Assembly (NCBI GenBank): GCA_027532905.1
Contig: JAPZUA010000001.1
Coordinates: forward strand, 397,565 to 461,564
Origin: Magnetospirillum sp.
GTDB taxonomy: Bacteria > Pseudomonadota > Alphaproteobacteria > CACIAM-22H2
Length of the DNA: 64,000 bases
Direction: 5' to 3'
Below, piece after piece: positions 34,157-43,553 of the stretch. Numbering within the stretch: the first letter of the stretch is position 1; every line of letters begins with the position of its first letter. Below the pieces are notes generated by a model. That model was not told the DNA's origin. It did not search any database and was given only the letters and a program-made list of their open reading frames with translations. The position numbers were made by a program, and so were the translations under genes.

Positions 34157-35026
34157 TTGCGTGCGCAGATACCAGCGCTAGGCTCGGACGGAAACTTGCA
34201 GCGCTATCTCCAGGAGATACGCAAGTTCCCGATGCTCGAGCAGGACGAAGAATACATGCTGGCGAAAGCCTGGCGTGAACGCGAAGACGCGGCCGCCGCC
34301 CACCGCCTCGTGACCTCGCATCTGCGCCTCGTGGCCAAAATCGCGATGGGTTATCGCGGCTACGGCTTGCCGGTGGCCGAGCTCATCTCGGAAGGCAATG
34401 TCGGCATGATGCAGGCCGTCAAACGCTTCGAGCCCGAGCGCGGATTTCGCCTCGCCACCTACGCGATGTGGTGGATCCGCGCCGCCATCCAAGAATACAT
34501 CCTGCATTCCTGGTCGCTGGTCAAAATGGGCACGACGGCGGCGCAGAAAAAGCTGTTTTTCAATCTGCGCAAGCTCAAAGGCCAGATGCGCCAGCTCGAA
34601 GAGGGCGATCTGCGGCCCGAGATCGTGACCAAGATCGCGACTGACCTCAAGGTACCCGAGCAGGACGTGATCAATATGAACCGGCGCTTGGCAGCGCCCG
34701 ACCATTCGCTGAACGCGCCCGTGCGCGGCGATTTCGAAGGCGAGTGGCAGGACTGGCTCGTGGACGAGGTCGAGAGCCAGGAAACGCGGCTCGCCGAGAG
34801 CCAGGAATCGGCACGCCGCCACAAGCTGCTCGAAAAGGCGCTGGCCCAGCTCAATGCGCGCGAACGCACGATCCTGGTGGAGCGGCGCCTGTCCGAAGAG
34901 CCCGCCACGCTCGAGGATCTCAGCCAAAAATACGGCATCAGCCGCGAGCGCGTGCGCCAGATCGAAGTGCGCGCCTTCGAAAAACTGCAGCGCGCGGTCA
35001 AAGCGGGCATTGCAAGCGGCGGCTAA
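34157..35026 (+). CDS. rpoH: RNA polymerase heat-shock sigma factor (sigma-32)
   Basis: RpoH directs transcription of heat-shock genes. The product has 289 residues from a TTG (34157) placed just where the family N-terminus is expected, after a G-rich ribosome-binding stretch. Region 2 is plain (GLPVAELISEGNVGMMQAVK, RLATYAMWWIRAAIQ). The RpoH box, diagnostic against RpoD, reads QKKLFFNLRKLK. Region 4 has the HTH (TLEDLSQKYGISRERVRQIE). Heat control is often by mRNA structure around the start; I did not find a convincing thermometer. The much longer upstream frame overlaps rluD and is not coding. Confidence 0.93.
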   Translation: MRAQIPALGSDGNLQRYLQEIRKFPMLEQDEEYMLAKAWREREDAAAAHRLVTSHLRLVAKIAMGYRGYGLPVAELISEGNVGMMQAVKRFEPERGFRLATYAMWWIRAAIQEYILHSWSLVKMGTTAAQKKLFFNLRKLKGQMRQLEEGDLRPEIVTKIATDLKVPEQDVINMNRRLAAPDHSLNAPVRGDFEGEWQDWLVDEVESQETRLAESQESARRHKLLEKALAQLNARERTILVERRLSEEPATLEDLSQKYGISRERVRQIEVRAFEKLQRAVKAGIASGG

Positions 35027-35041
35027 ACGCGCGCCGTACCG

Positions 35042-35536
35042 TCAGCGCGGCAGCTTGTCTTCCTCGCCGCGCACGGACTCGCCCCATTCGGCTTCCAGCA
35101 TCGTCTTGCGCCGCTCGAGCATGCGGATGCGCGCCTGGGCGCGGTTTTCGTAGGCGATGTTCACGACGATGGGGAACAGCCAGCACAGCGCATAGGCGAA
35201 GCTCGCCGCGATATAGACCGAGACCCAGGCATAGGCGTTGCCCAGGATCTCGCGCCCGCCGGTGCGCCCGGCACTCGCAAGCCCGTCGAGCAGGAAGGGC
35301 AGCATGGCACCAGCGCTCAGCGTGCCGACGGCGATCGTGTCGAATTTCTGGCGCGACGGATCGCTCAGATACGCCGCGATCGTCGGCAGGAAGCCGCCGA
35401 TCATGTACACGCACAGCCACGGCACGTTGAAGCCGAGCCAGCCGAGGATCGCGAGCACGCCCACGCCGGCCGTGGCGAGCACCATCGGGCTGCGTTGGCC
35501 GGATTTCTTTTCTTTGGGCTTCGCCATCTTGGCCAT
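35042..35536 (-). CDS. Four-helix membrane protein coupled to the pseudokinase
   Basis: A 164-residue protein with a basic N-terminus (KPKEKKSGQRS) and four hydrophobic segments at about residues 18-34, 37-56, 67-86 and 103-128. A charged, probably coiled cytoplasmic tail follows (NRAQARIRMLERRKTMLEAE). The ATG overlaps the TAA of the pseudokinase gene (TAATG), so the two proteins are made together and probably interact in the inner membrane. No known family comes to mind. It ends 16 bp from the convergent rpoH. Function unknown. Confidence 0.75.
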   Translation of the reverse strand: MAKMAKPKEKKSGQRSPMVLATAGVGVLAILGWLGFNVPWLCVYMIGGFLPTIAAYLSDPSRQKFDTIAVGTLSAGAMLPFLLDGLASAGRTGGREILGNAYAWVSVYIAASFAYALCWLFPIVVNIAYENRAQARIRMLERRKTMLEAEWGESVRGEEDKLPR

Positions 35537-37587
35537 TACATGAGCCTCAGCAGCAGCGAGCCGATCCCGACCACGCCCGACAGGCTTGCGGCCGTAAGTG
35601 CTGCCGCCTCTTTGCCGGCATGGATGGCGAGCGTGGTGCGGATCTTGCCGCCGTTCTTGAGCTCGCCGATTTCGAACAAAGCACTTTGGTAGGATTCCTT
35701 GGCGTTCTCGAACGCGCGCGCGTCGGCGTCGCGCATCTTCTCGTTGTCCACGAGCTCGAGAAGTTTCTTGAGATCGCCCTCTTCCGAGACCTTGTTGAGC
35801 TGCTCGAGCTGCAGCGTGCGCAGCGGCAGATTGCGGATCGTGTCGATGAACTGGCGCACGAGGCCTGCGCACCACGCGGTGAGGCGCGGCACCGAGGGCG
35901 GCCCGAATTTTTCCTGCAGATCGGCCAGCAGCTTCACGATCGACAGGCCGCCGTGTGCGTCGACTTGTTCGGGATTCATGAGCGCTTTGATCTGGCCCGA
36001 ATTGGCACCGGCATGCGACGCCAAAAACGCCGCGATATGCCGATCGACCGGCTTGCGGTCAGCCCCTGCGGAAACCTCGAGCGCTTCGAGCACGTGCTCA
36101 GGCTCCGAGACCCACATACCCGCCGCCAGTTCGGAGAAACACGGCAGATTGGGATTGAGCTCGTAGAGGCAGCGCTCGATGCCGTTGCCGGGGGCCGGAT
36201 CTTCGACCCAGCGCCCGACGCGGTCGAGGATGCTGTTGGCCGGCAGGTTCTTGCCGCCGGCGAGTTTGTAGAAATGCGCCCAGCTGCCCAGAATGCGCGA
36301 GCGGATGAGATCGGTGAAAATCGGGCCGTTGCCGGGCTTGCGCATCGCGGCCGCAAGGGCTGGCCCGAGCCCGTCGGCCGTAACGCTGTGGCCGCGGAAG
36401 CGCACGGGCGCCATCGGATCGAGAATCACGCAAGCGCGCCCGACGATCGTGGCGTCGTTGTAGGTGGCGTTGGTATCGCCGGTCGATTCGTTGACAGCCG
36501 CCATCAGGCGGTCGTGCAGCTTCTGCTCGCCCAGCGACGTGCGCACCCACATGGGGATCGCACCGTTGCGCAGCTCGCGCGCGGCCGCTTCGAAATTGCG
36601 GCCCATCGCGTGGGCAAGCGTGCGCGCGTTTTTGTGCTCGCGCTTGCCGAATTTGTAGCCTTGCGCCGCGCGCGACATCTGCGGGGCGGTGTTGGGAATC
36701 TGCTGGCGCTTGCCTTCGAGCCAGCCGCGCAGATGCTCGATCGTCCAGCGATCGGGCTCCCAATCGTTGAGGAGACCGCGCAGCACATCCATCAGCACGG
36801 GCGGCAGCTTGTTGAGATCGGCGAACGTGTCAAACGAGTTCGTATCGATGCGCCGGTAGATCGCTTCGTCGGGATCAAGGCCCGCACCCGGCATCGAGCC
36901 TTGCGCGAAGGCCATCAGCGTCATGCCGAGCGCGAACATGTCGTCGGCGCGCGTGCCGTTGCCGCGGCCCTCGGGATCGGTCATCGCACCGGCCAGCGGC
37001 TCGAAGGCCGGCGGCTGGTCGAAGCCGGGCGGCGCCTGCAGGCATGGCCCCATCACCACGCGCGTGCGCGCCTCGTCGAGCCAGAACAGATTCTGCGGGC
37101 GGAGGGAGCGATGCGTGACGTTGCGCACGAAGAGTTCGCTCAAACCCGTGGCAAGCGGGCCCAGAATATGGCTCACGATCTTGGCCCCGGTCCACGCCTC
37201 GCGCGGCGCTTTGCCCGACCACAGCGGCCCGCCCTCGGGGAAGTCATAGATAAGGGCAAGCCGCTTGCCCTTGGTGCCGGGCCAGTTCACGAGGTCGAAA
37301 TCGTAGAGCCGCAAGAGGCCGGGCCGCTCGACGGTCTTGAGGGCCTTGGCCATCTCGAGGCGCGGCAGCAGATCGTTGCTGCAGATGAGGGCGACGCGCG
37401 GCACGCCGTCGTCGCGCGTGTCGGCGGCCGAAAACGCGCGCACGGTCGGCGTCGACATGTCCGGGATCGGAATGGCGGGGAATATCTGGAAGCGATTGCC
37501 GAGCGGCACGCCGCCGCCCGCAAGGGCAGCCGCCTGCGGGGCCGCTTCGCCCGGTTGCTTGGCTTCGATGTTGGCAGGTTCCGCCAT
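35536..37587 (-). CDS. Large membrane-anchored pseudokinase-like protein
   Basis: A 683-residue protein. Residues about 30-310 follow the order of a Ser/Thr kinase domain, but the catalytic residues are replaced. The VAIK lysine region is VALIC (65-69), HRD is HRS (159-161, THRSLRPQNLF), and DFG is MGP (179-181). The late-domain RADDMFALGMTLM segment is kept. The middle and C-terminal parts (310-640) are helical and of unknown type. A hydrophobic C-terminal helix (about 655-683, TAASLSGVVGIGSLLLRLM) would anchor it to the membrane. It is coupled to the four-helix protein downstream, with purA upstream. A signalling or scaffold role is inferred. Confidence 0.75.
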   Translation of the reverse strand: MAEPANIEAKQPGEAAPQAAALAGGGVPLGNRFQIFPAIPIPDMSTPTVRAFSAADTRDDGVPRVALICSNDLLPRLEMAKALKTVERPGLLRLYDFDLVNWPGTKGKRLALIYDFPEGGPLWSGKAPREAWTGAKIVSHILGPLATGLSELFVRNVTHRSLRPQNLFWLDEARTRVVMGPCLQAPPGFDQPPAFEPLAGAMTDPEGRGNGTRADDMFALGMTLMAFAQGSMPGAGLDPDEAIYRRIDTNSFDTFADLNKLPPVLMDVLRGLLNDWEPDRWTIEHLRGWLEGKRQQIPNTAPQMSRAAQGYKFGKREHKNARTLAHAMGRNFEAAARELRNGAIPMWVRTSLGEQKLHDRLMAAVNESTGDTNATYNDATIVGRACVILDPMAPVRFRGHSVTADGLGPALAAAMRKPGNGPIFTDLIRSRILGSWAHFYKLAGGKNLPANSILDRVGRWVEDPAPGNGIERCLYELNPNLPCFSELAAGMWVSEPEHVLEALEVSAGADRKPVDRHIAAFLASHAGANSGQIKALMNPEQVDAHGGLSIVKLLADLQEKFGPPSVPRLTAWCAGLVRQFIDTIRNLPLRTLQLEQLNKVSEEGDLKKLLELVDNEKMRDADARAFENAKESYQSALFEIGELKNGGKIRTTLAIHAGKEAAALTAASLSGVVGIGSLLLRLM

Positions 37588-37626
37588 GGCCCCGTCTTCC
37601 CGGCCGCAGAATGGCCGACGATCCGA

Positions 37627-37664
37627 CTCGTGATTCTACGCCAAACCGCGGCGCGAATCACGAG
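37627..37664. repeat. Perfect 10-bp inverted repeat between purA and the pseudokinase gene
   Basis: CTCGTGATTC (37627-37636) and GAATCACGAG (37655-37664) pair exactly around an 18-base loop. The structure fills much of the 92-bp gap. No T-run follows on the minus strand, so it is not a classic terminator. It may be an operator or mRNA structure for the pseudokinase gene. Confidence 0.5.
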
Positions 37665-37679
37665 ATAGGACGGCCGCCC

Positions 37680-38975
37680 CTACCCGCCCGCGAAAGGATC
37701 GGCCGTGAGGATCGTGTCGTTGCGCTCGGGACTCGTGGAGAGCATGGCCACGCGGCAGCCGATCAGCTCTTCGATGCGCACGATGTATTTGATTGCGGCG
37801 GCCGGGAGCTCGGCCCACGAGCGAGCCCCGCGCGTCGATTCCTTCCAGCCGCGCATCGTTTCGTAGACGGGGACCGCGCGCGCCTGCAGATGCTGGGCGG
37901 CCGGCAGACGGTCGTAGCGCCGCCCGTCGATGTCGTAGGCCACGCATACTTTGAGTTCGTCCATGCCGTCGAGCACGTCGAGCTTGGTGAGGGCGATGCC
38001 GCGAATGCCGCCCACGCGCACGCTCTGGCGCACGAGCACGGCGTCGAACCAGCCGCAGCGCCGCGGCCGCCCGGTGACGGTGCCGAATTCGTGCCCGCGT
38101 TCGCCCAAACCTTGGCCGACCGCATCGGTGAGCTCCGTCGGGAACGGGCCCGAGCCCACGCGCGTCGTGTAGGCCTTGGTGATGCCGAGCACGAAGCCCG
38201 TTGCGTTGGGTCCGACACCCGCGCCGGTTGCAGCTTGTGCGGCCACTGTGTTCGACGACGTCACGAACGGATAGGTGCCGTGGTCGATGTCGAGCAAAGC
38301 GCCTTGCGCACCCTCGAACAGGATGCGGCGGCCTTTGCGCACCGCCTCGTCGAGGAACGGCCACACCGGATCGGCATAGGGCAGAATCTGCGGCGCCATC
38401 TCTGCCAAGGATTTTTCGAGTGCGGCGCGGTCGACGGGTGCGAAGCCCAAGCCTTTGCGCAGCGCGTCGTGGTGGCGCAGCAGCTCGTCGAGCTTGGTCT
38501 TGAGCGTGGCAGGGTCCGAGAGATCGCACAGGCGGATGGCGCGGCGCGCGACCTTGTCTTCGTAGGCGGGGCCGATGCCGCGCCCGGTCGTGCCGATCTT
38601 GGCGGCCCCGCGCGCTTCCTCGCGCAGGCGGTCTATTTCGGCGTGCAATGGCAGGATGAGCGCCGCATTTTCGGCAACTCTGAGATTGTCGGGACCGACA
38701 TCCACACCCTTCTCGCGGATCGCGGCGATCTCCTTGAGGAGATGCCACGGATCGACGACCACGCCGTTGCCGATGATGCCGAGCTTGCCCGGCCGTACCA
38801 CGCCCGAGGGCAGCAGCGACAGCTTGTAGGTGACGCCGTCGACCACGAGCGTGTGGCCGGCATTGTGCCCGCCCTGGAAGCGCACGACGATTTCGGCGCG
38901 CTCGCTGAGCCAGTCGACGATTTTGCCTTTGCCTTCATCGCCCCATTGCGAACCGACGACAGTGACGTTGGTCAT
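37680..38975 (-). CDS. purA: Adenylosuccinate synthetase
   Basis: PurA joins IMP and aspartate using GTP, the first committed step to AMP. It has 431 residues, normal for the family. The N-terminal [16 protein letters not shown] carries the catalytic Asp and the P-loop. [12 protein letters not shown] and the IMP-binding [13 protein letters not shown] are present, as is the C-terminal substrate loop [13 protein letters not shown]. Its ATG overlaps the hisZ stop (ATGA), so the two are co-transcribed, an alphaproteobacterial arrangement that links purine and histidine synthesis. Confidence 0.96.
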   Translation of the reverse strand: MTNVTVVGSQWGDEGKGKIVDWLSERAEIVVRFQGGHNAGHTLVVDGVTYKLSLLPSGVVRPGKLGIIGNGVVVDPWHLLKEIAAIREKGVDVGPDNLRVAENAALILPLHAEIDRLREEARGAAKIGTTGRGIGPAYEDKVARRAIRLCDLSDPATLKTKLDELLRHHDALRKGLGFAPVDRAALEKSLAEMAPQILPYADPVWPFLDEAVRKGRRILFEGAQGALLDIDHGTYPFVTSSNTVAAQAATGAGVGPNATGFVLGITKAYTTRVGSGPFPTELTDAVGQGLGERGHEFGTVTGRPRRCGWFDAVLVRQSVRVGGIRGIALTKLDVLDGMDELKVCVAYDIDGRRYDRLPAAQHLQARAVPVYETMRGWKESTRGARSWAELPAAAIKYIVRIEELIGCRVAMLSTSPERNDTILTADPFAGG

Positions 38976-40141
38976 TTCTTCGTTTCCTCAAGAATGACGG
39001 CCTTGCCGCCTTCGACGATATGGCTGCAGCCCAGGCGCCGCGCTTCGGCATTTGCGTCCGCGACGGCGCCGAAACCTTCGCGCACCACGCGGCCGCCGTC
39101 GCGCAAGGCGCGCACGAGTTCGGGCGGCGTGCCGAAGGGTGCGAACGCGCACGCCTCGGCCGCCGGAAACGGCAAGGCGCGCAGCACCGTGTCGGTGAAG
39201 AGCGTGACGCCCGTCGCGGTTTCGCCCGCCCCTTCCATCAGATCTTCGCCCGCAAGATAGCGCCCGCCGCGGCCGAGTTCGCCGCGCACGCCCCGCGCGA
39301 AGATCGTGAAGGACAGGCCCTTCTGGTATTCGAAGCCGCGCCGCTCGACCGTATCGATCGTCAGAACAAGATCGGGGCGTGCCGCTTGCACGAGGCGCAC
39401 GGCCTCCTTGAGGCGCACGACCTCGCCGCGCGCGGTCGGCGGAAGATCGAGCCCCTCAAGCTTGGCAAGGGCTGCGGCGGCAGGGCCGCTTGCGGCCACA
39501 AGATCGGCCAGCAAAGCGCCGACCTTGCCGCCGAGGCGCGCCACTTCCGCCGCATCCTTGCGGTCGAGGGCGGCGCGCAAGTTCGCGGCGATGTCGGGCG
39601 GCACCTGGCTCCAGCCGATGATTGCAGGAACGAGATAGGGGATCGTGAGATCGATCGAGACGTTGGCGGCTCCCACGTCGGCGAGTGCCGCCGCCGACAT
39701 GGCGATGATTTCGGCGTCGGCTGCGGGCTCGTCGGCGCCGATGAGCTCGGCCCCTACCTGGCCGAATTGGCGTTCGGGCCGCAACCCGTCGCCCTTCACG
39801 CGCAGCACCTGGCCCGCATAGGACAGGCGCAACGGCCGCGCTTCGCCCTTGAGGCGCGTGGCGGCGATGCGCGCCACTTGCGGCGTCATGTCGGCGCGGA
39901 GCGCCATCATGCGCTGGCTGTCGGGATCCATGAGGCGGAAGCAATGGCGCGACATGCCGGCTTGGCTTCCCGCCAGCAGCGATTCTTCGAACTCGACCAT
40001 CGGCGGCTTCACGCGCGCATAGCCGTAGCGCTTGAAAACTTGCGTGACGCGCCAGACGATTTCCGCCTCTTGGTCGGCTTCCGCCGGCAGCGCATCGCGC
40101 AGGCCCGCCGGCAGCAAGGCGCGTGTGACAAGTTCGTTCAT
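38972..40141 (-). CDS. hisZ: ATP phosphoribosyltransferase regulatory subunit
   Basis: HisZ is a histidyl-tRNA-synthetase paralogue that activates the short form of HisG in histidine synthesis. It has 389 residues from the ATG at 40141. Synthetase-like motifs remain: [29 protein letters not shown] (motif 2) and the GGRYLAG loop (residues about 297-303). No anticodon-binding domain of full-length HisRS is present. HisG itself is not in view. A cluster of GGCGAC repeats lies in the region upstream and may hold its promoter. An extension to 40255 is unlikely, as it lacks family similarity. Confidence 0.92.
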   Translation of the reverse strand: MNELVTRALLPAGLRDALPAEADQEAEIVWRVTQVFKRYGYARVKPPMVEFEESLLAGSQAGMSRHCFRLMDPDSQRMMALRADMTPQVARIAATRLKGEARPLRLSYAGQVLRVKGDGLRPERQFGQVGAELIGADEPAADAEIIAMSAAALADVGAANVSIDLTIPYLVPAIIGWSQVPPDIAANLRAALDRKDAAEVARLGGKVGALLADLVAASGPAAAALAKLEGLDLPPTARGEVVRLKEAVRLVQAARPDLVLTIDTVERRGFEYQKGLSFTIFARGVRGELGRGGRYLAGEDLMEGAGETATGVTLFTDTVLRALPFPAAEACAFAPFGTPPELVRALRDGGRVVREGFGAVADANAEARRLGCSHIVEGGKAVILEETKK

Positions 40142-40216
40142 GGCTCCCCCAGCTGGCGAGGGTCCACCTCGCATGGGCGCGCTTGAGTAGCCGGTTTTGT
40201 CGGGCCACGCCATGGG

Positions 40217-40349
40217 AAATAGGCGACTTTCGGCAACCGTCGCCAATTCGCGCAACCTATTTTAACGCCCTGATCCGACGAGAAAAAACCTTCTTCAGGC
40301 GACATGTTACGCCGATTTTTTCCGTCGCCTATTTCGGCGCAAAGGCGAC
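40217..40349. repeat. Cluster of GGCGAC/GTCGCC repeats upstream of hisZ
   Basis: The 356-bp gap upstream of hisZ holds GGCGAC or its complement five times: 40222, 40239, 40298, 40324 and 40344. The outer AAATAGGCGAC (40217-40227) and GTCGCCTATTT (40324-40334) form an exact 11-bp inverted repeat. GGCGAC and GTCGCC at 40222 and 40239 form a smaller one. This looks like a regulator-binding array or remains of a mobile-element end. Confidence 0.45.
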
Positions 40350-40497
40350 CGCCGATGCGGCCGACAAGCGGTGCGCCAAACGAATCCTTTAGTGCCAATA
40401 TGATGCTCATAGTCCTAAAATACTACTTTTTATTCCTTAAATCAAGGCCTCCTCCCATCTCAAACTGGTATTTGCGACGGAAGCGAAGGGGCACGTC

Positions 40498-40761
40498 ATG
40501 GGGGCATTTCACGATTCGGCGACGATTTTGGTGCGCGAAGGGCTCGAGGCGTTGCTCGTCTTGGCCGCGATCGGCGCTTCTCTCGCTAGGCGCGGGGCGG
40601 CCGACCGATCGCGGGCGCACGACGATCTCGCCGAAGCGGGCGTGATGCTTGGCAGTGACGAACGCGGCGCCGAAGACGGGGTAGCTGCGGCGCGAAACAG
40701 CGAAGAACGGGACGCGCGCCACCAGATCCGGCGCGCGCGTCCCCGCCCTATCGCCTTCTAG
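40498..40761 (+). pseudogene. N-terminal remnant of an FTR1-family iron permease
   Basis: The frame opens at an ATG. Its first 30 residues (FHDSATILVREGLEALLVLA) match the start of FTR1/EfeU iron permeases, including the REGLE motif that binds iron in the first membrane helix. After about residue 33 the sequence becomes hydrophilic and unlike any permease, and it ends after 87 residues instead of some 280 or more. The rest of the gene is absent, so this is a truncated relic or 3'-replaced fragment. An AT-rich stretch (40395-40445) upstream may be its old promoter. It sits between hisZ and serA. Confidence 0.6.
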
Positions 40762-42335
40762 AACCGCAGTGCCCGCGCGCGCAGCACTTGCGGCAAGGCG
40801 CGGATTTTTTCGAGCAAGGCTTCGCCGATCGGCTGGTCGACGGCAATCAAGCAGATCGCTTCGCCGCCGCGCGTCTGGCGGCCCAGATTGAACGAGGCGA
40901 TGTTGAGGCTCGAGTCGCCGAACAAGCGGCCGATCGAGCCGATGAAGCCCGGCTTGTCCTGGTTGCGCACATAGAGCATCGAAGCGCTGAACTCGGCTTC
41001 GATCGGCACATCGGCGATCGCGACGATGCGCGGCTTGGCGTTGCCGAACAGCGAGCCCGCAATCTTGCGCGTCTGGCCCTGGCTTACGACCGTCACGCTG
41101 ATGAGCGTGGGATAGTCCGATGCGCGGTCATGGCGCGCCTCGGTCACGGCAATGCCGCGCTCGCGCGCGACGGCCGGGGCCGAGACCGAGTTCACCGTCT
41201 CGAGCTGCGCGCCCAGGAAGCCCGCGAGCACGCACGCCGTAAGCGGCTTCGTGTTGAGGGCGGCCACGGCCCCCTCGTATTCGATCGCGACCGAGACGAC
41301 ATTTTCGTCCTGTAGCTGGCCCAGATACGAGCCGAGATTGGTCGCAAGCTGCATGTAGGGCTTGAGCTTGGGCGCGTCTTCGGCCGAAACCGACGGCATG
41401 TTGACGGCGTTGGTGACGGCACCGGTGAGCAGGAAGTCCGACATCTGCTCGGCCACCTGAAGCGCCACATTCTCCTGCGCCTCGTTGGTCGAAGCGCCCA
41501 GATGCGGCGTGCAGATCACGTCGTCGCGGCCGAAGAGCGGGTTTTCCTTGGCGGGTTCGGTCAAAAACACGTCGAGGGCCGCACCGGCGACCTGGCCGCT
41601 GTCGAGTGCGGCTTTGAGATCTTCTTCGACGATGAGGCCGCCGCGCGCGCAATTGACGATGCGCACGCCCTTCTTGGTCTTGGCGAGCGCTTTGGCATCG
41701 AGCAGATTCTTGGTCTGCTCGGTCATCGGCGTGTGCAGCGTGATGAAATCAGCGCGCGCCAGCAGCGTATCAAGATCGACTTTTTCCACACCCATCGCCT
41801 GCGCGCGTTCGGGTGCCAAGAACGGGTCGTAGGCCACGACCTTCATCTTGAGGCCCAAGGCGCGGTCGGCGACGATCGAGCCGATATTGCCGGCCCCGAT
41901 GAGGCCGAGTGTCTTGCCCGAGATTTCCACGCCCATGAAGCGGTTCTTCTCCCACTTGCCGGCCTGGGTCGAACGGTCGGCACTGGGGAGCTGGCGGGCG
42001 AGCGCCATCATCATTGCGATCGCGTGTTCGGCCGTCGTGATCGAATTGCCGAACGGCGTGTTCATCACCACCACGCCGCGCGCGGTGGCGGCGGGCACGT
42101 CGACATTATCGACGCCGATACCGGCACGGCCGATCACTTTGAGATGCGGGGCGGCGGCCAGGATTTCCTTGGTCACTTTCGTGGCCGAGCGGATGGCGAG
42201 ACCGTCGTAATTGCCGATGATGGCTTTGAGCTCGTCGGGTTTGAGGCCGACTTTCATGTCGGTTTCGATGCCGCGCTCCTTGAAGATATCGACGGCGCGC
42301 GGGCTCAGGGCATCGGAGATCAGAACTTTGGCCAT
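40758..42335 (-). CDS. serA: D-3-phosphoglycerate dehydrogenase
   Basis: SerA oxidises 3-phosphoglycerate to 3-phosphohydroxypyruvate, the first step of serine synthesis. It has 525 residues, the long form: a substrate domain (1-100 and 285-315), an NAD domain with GLIGAGNIGSIVADRA near residue 147 and catalytic Arg/Glu/His (CARGGLIVEEDL; TPHLGAST), an ASB domain (about 320-450), and a C-terminal ACT domain (from about 453) that may bind serine for feedback inhibition. The ATG at 42335 was chosen; upstream in-frame codons carry no family sequence. It follows serC by 55 bp. Confidence 0.96.
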   Translation of the reverse strand: MAKVLISDALSPRAVDIFKERGIETDMKVGLKPDELKAIIGNYDGLAIRSATKVTKEILAAAPHLKVIGRAGIGVDNVDVPAATARGVVVMNTPFGNSITTAEHAIAMMMALARQLPSADRSTQAGKWEKNRFMGVEISGKTLGLIGAGNIGSIVADRALGLKMKVVAYDPFLAPERAQAMGVEKVDLDTLLARADFITLHTPMTEQTKNLLDAKALAKTKKGVRIVNCARGGLIVEEDLKAALDSGQVAGAALDVFLTEPAKENPLFGRDDVICTPHLGASTNEAQENVALQVAEQMSDFLLTGAVTNAVNMPSVSAEDAPKLKPYMQLATNLGSYLGQLQDENVVSVAIEYEGAVAALNTKPLTACVLAGFLGAQLETVNSVSAPAVARERGIAVTEARHDRASDYPTLISVTVVSQGQTRKIAGSLFGNAKPRIVAIADVPIEAEFSASMLYVRNQDKPGFIGSIGRLFGDSSLNIASFNLGRQTRGGEAICLIAVDQPIGEALLEKIRALPQVLRARALRF

Positions 42336-42390
42336 GACGGATTCCTTGCGTTTAAGGACGCACAAAATTTGAAAGGGAAAGCGAGCTGCT

Positions 42391-43548
42391 TCAGCCGGCT
42401 TTGACGGTCGCGAAGGCCCAGTCGAGCCAGCCGAACAAAGCTTCGAGATCGGCGGTTTCGACGGTGGCACCGGCCCAAATGCGCAAGCCCGGCGGGGCGT
42501 CGCGATAGGCGTCGATGTCGAAAGCGACCTTCTCGGCTTCGAGCAAGGCCACCATCTTTTTCGAGAAGGCGGCTTTGGCTTCAGCGTCGAGCTTGGCCAC
42601 GTCCGGGTCTTGGATCACCAAGCACACCGACGTGCAGGAGCGGATCGCCTTGTCCGCGGCAAGAAAGCCGACCCACGGCGTCTTGGCGGCCCAGGCTTCG
42701 ATCGCGGCGAGGTTTTTTTCCGAGCGCGCGATTAGCGCGTCGAGCCCGCCGATTTTTTCGGACCAGATCAGACCGTCGAGCGCGTCTTCAACCGCAAGCA
42801 TCGAGGGCGTGTTGATCGTCTCGCCCTTGAACACGCCTTCGATCAGCTTGCCGCCTTGCGTGAGACGGAAGATCTTGGGCATCGGCCACGGCGGCGTATA
42901 GGTCGTGAGCCGCTCGACCGCGCGGGGGCTCAGCACCAGCATGCCGTGCTGGCCTTCGCCGCCCAGCACTTTCTGCCACGACCAGGTCACGACATCGAGC
43001 TTGTCCCACGGCAGGCGCATCGCGAAGGCAGCCGAGGTCGCGTCGCAGATCGTGAGCCCCTTGCGGTCGGCCGGGATCCAGTCGCCGTTGGGCACGCGCA
43101 CGCCCGAGGTGGTGCCGTTCCAGGTGAAGACGACGTCGTTGTCGAAATCGACGGCTTTGAGATCGGGAAGCTGCCCGTAAGGCGCTTCGAAGGTGCGCGT
43201 GTTCTTGAGCTTGAGCTGCTTCACGGCGTCCGTGACCCAGCCCGCCCCGAACGATTCCCAGGTCATCAGATCGGCACCGCGCGCACCCAACAGCGACCAC
43301 ATCGCCATTTCGAATGCACCCGTGTCCGATGCCGGCACAATGCCGATGCGGTAGTCGGCCGGGATGCCGAGCACTTTGCGCGTGCGCTCGATCGTGTCGG
43401 CGAGCTTGGCTTTGCCGAGCTTGGAGCGATGCGAACGGCCGAGGGCCGCGTCTTTGAGAGTGTCGAGGGACCAGCCGGGGCGCTTGGCGCAAGGGCCGGA
43501 AGAAAAATTCGCGCACGCGGGGCGTACGCTTGGTTTGCTTTGTGTCAT
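42391..43548 (-). CDS. serC: Phosphoserine aminotransferase
   Basis: SerC converts 3-phosphohydroxypyruvate and glutamate to phosphoserine. It has 385 residues, the alphaproteobacterial form, which begins [20 protein letters not shown]. The PLP lysine is in [16 protein letters not shown] substrate-binding stretch [14 protein letters not shown] lies before it. The same enzyme acts in pyridoxal phosphate synthesis in many proteobacteria. The gene is first in the serC-serA operon and is preceded by two hairpins in its leader. Confidence 0.95.
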   Translation of the reverse strand: MTQSKPSVRPACANFSSGPCAKRPGWSLDTLKDAALGRSHRSKLGKAKLADTIERTRKVLGIPADYRIGIVPASDTGAFEMAMWSLLGARGADLMTWESFGAGWVTDAVKQLKLKNTRTFEAPYGQLPDLKAVDFDNDVVFTWNGTTSGVRVPNGDWIPADRKGLTICDATSAAFAMRLPWDKLDVVTWSWQKVLGGEGQHGMLVLSPRAVERLTTYTPPWPMPKIFRLTQGGKLIEGVFKGETINTPSMLAVEDALDGLIWSEKIGGLDALIARSEKNLAAIEAWAAKTPWVGFLAADKAIRSCTSVCLVIQDPDVAKLDAEAKAAFSKKMVALLEAEKVAFDIDAYRDAPPGLRIWAGATVETADLEALFGWLDWAFATVKAG

Positions 43549-43553
43549 TTTAA

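Noticed and set aside
32924-35026. A 700-codon frame that would join rluD sequence to rpoH
   Set aside because: The part overlapping rluD is out of frame and arginine-rich noise. RpoH similarity begins just after the TTG at 34157.
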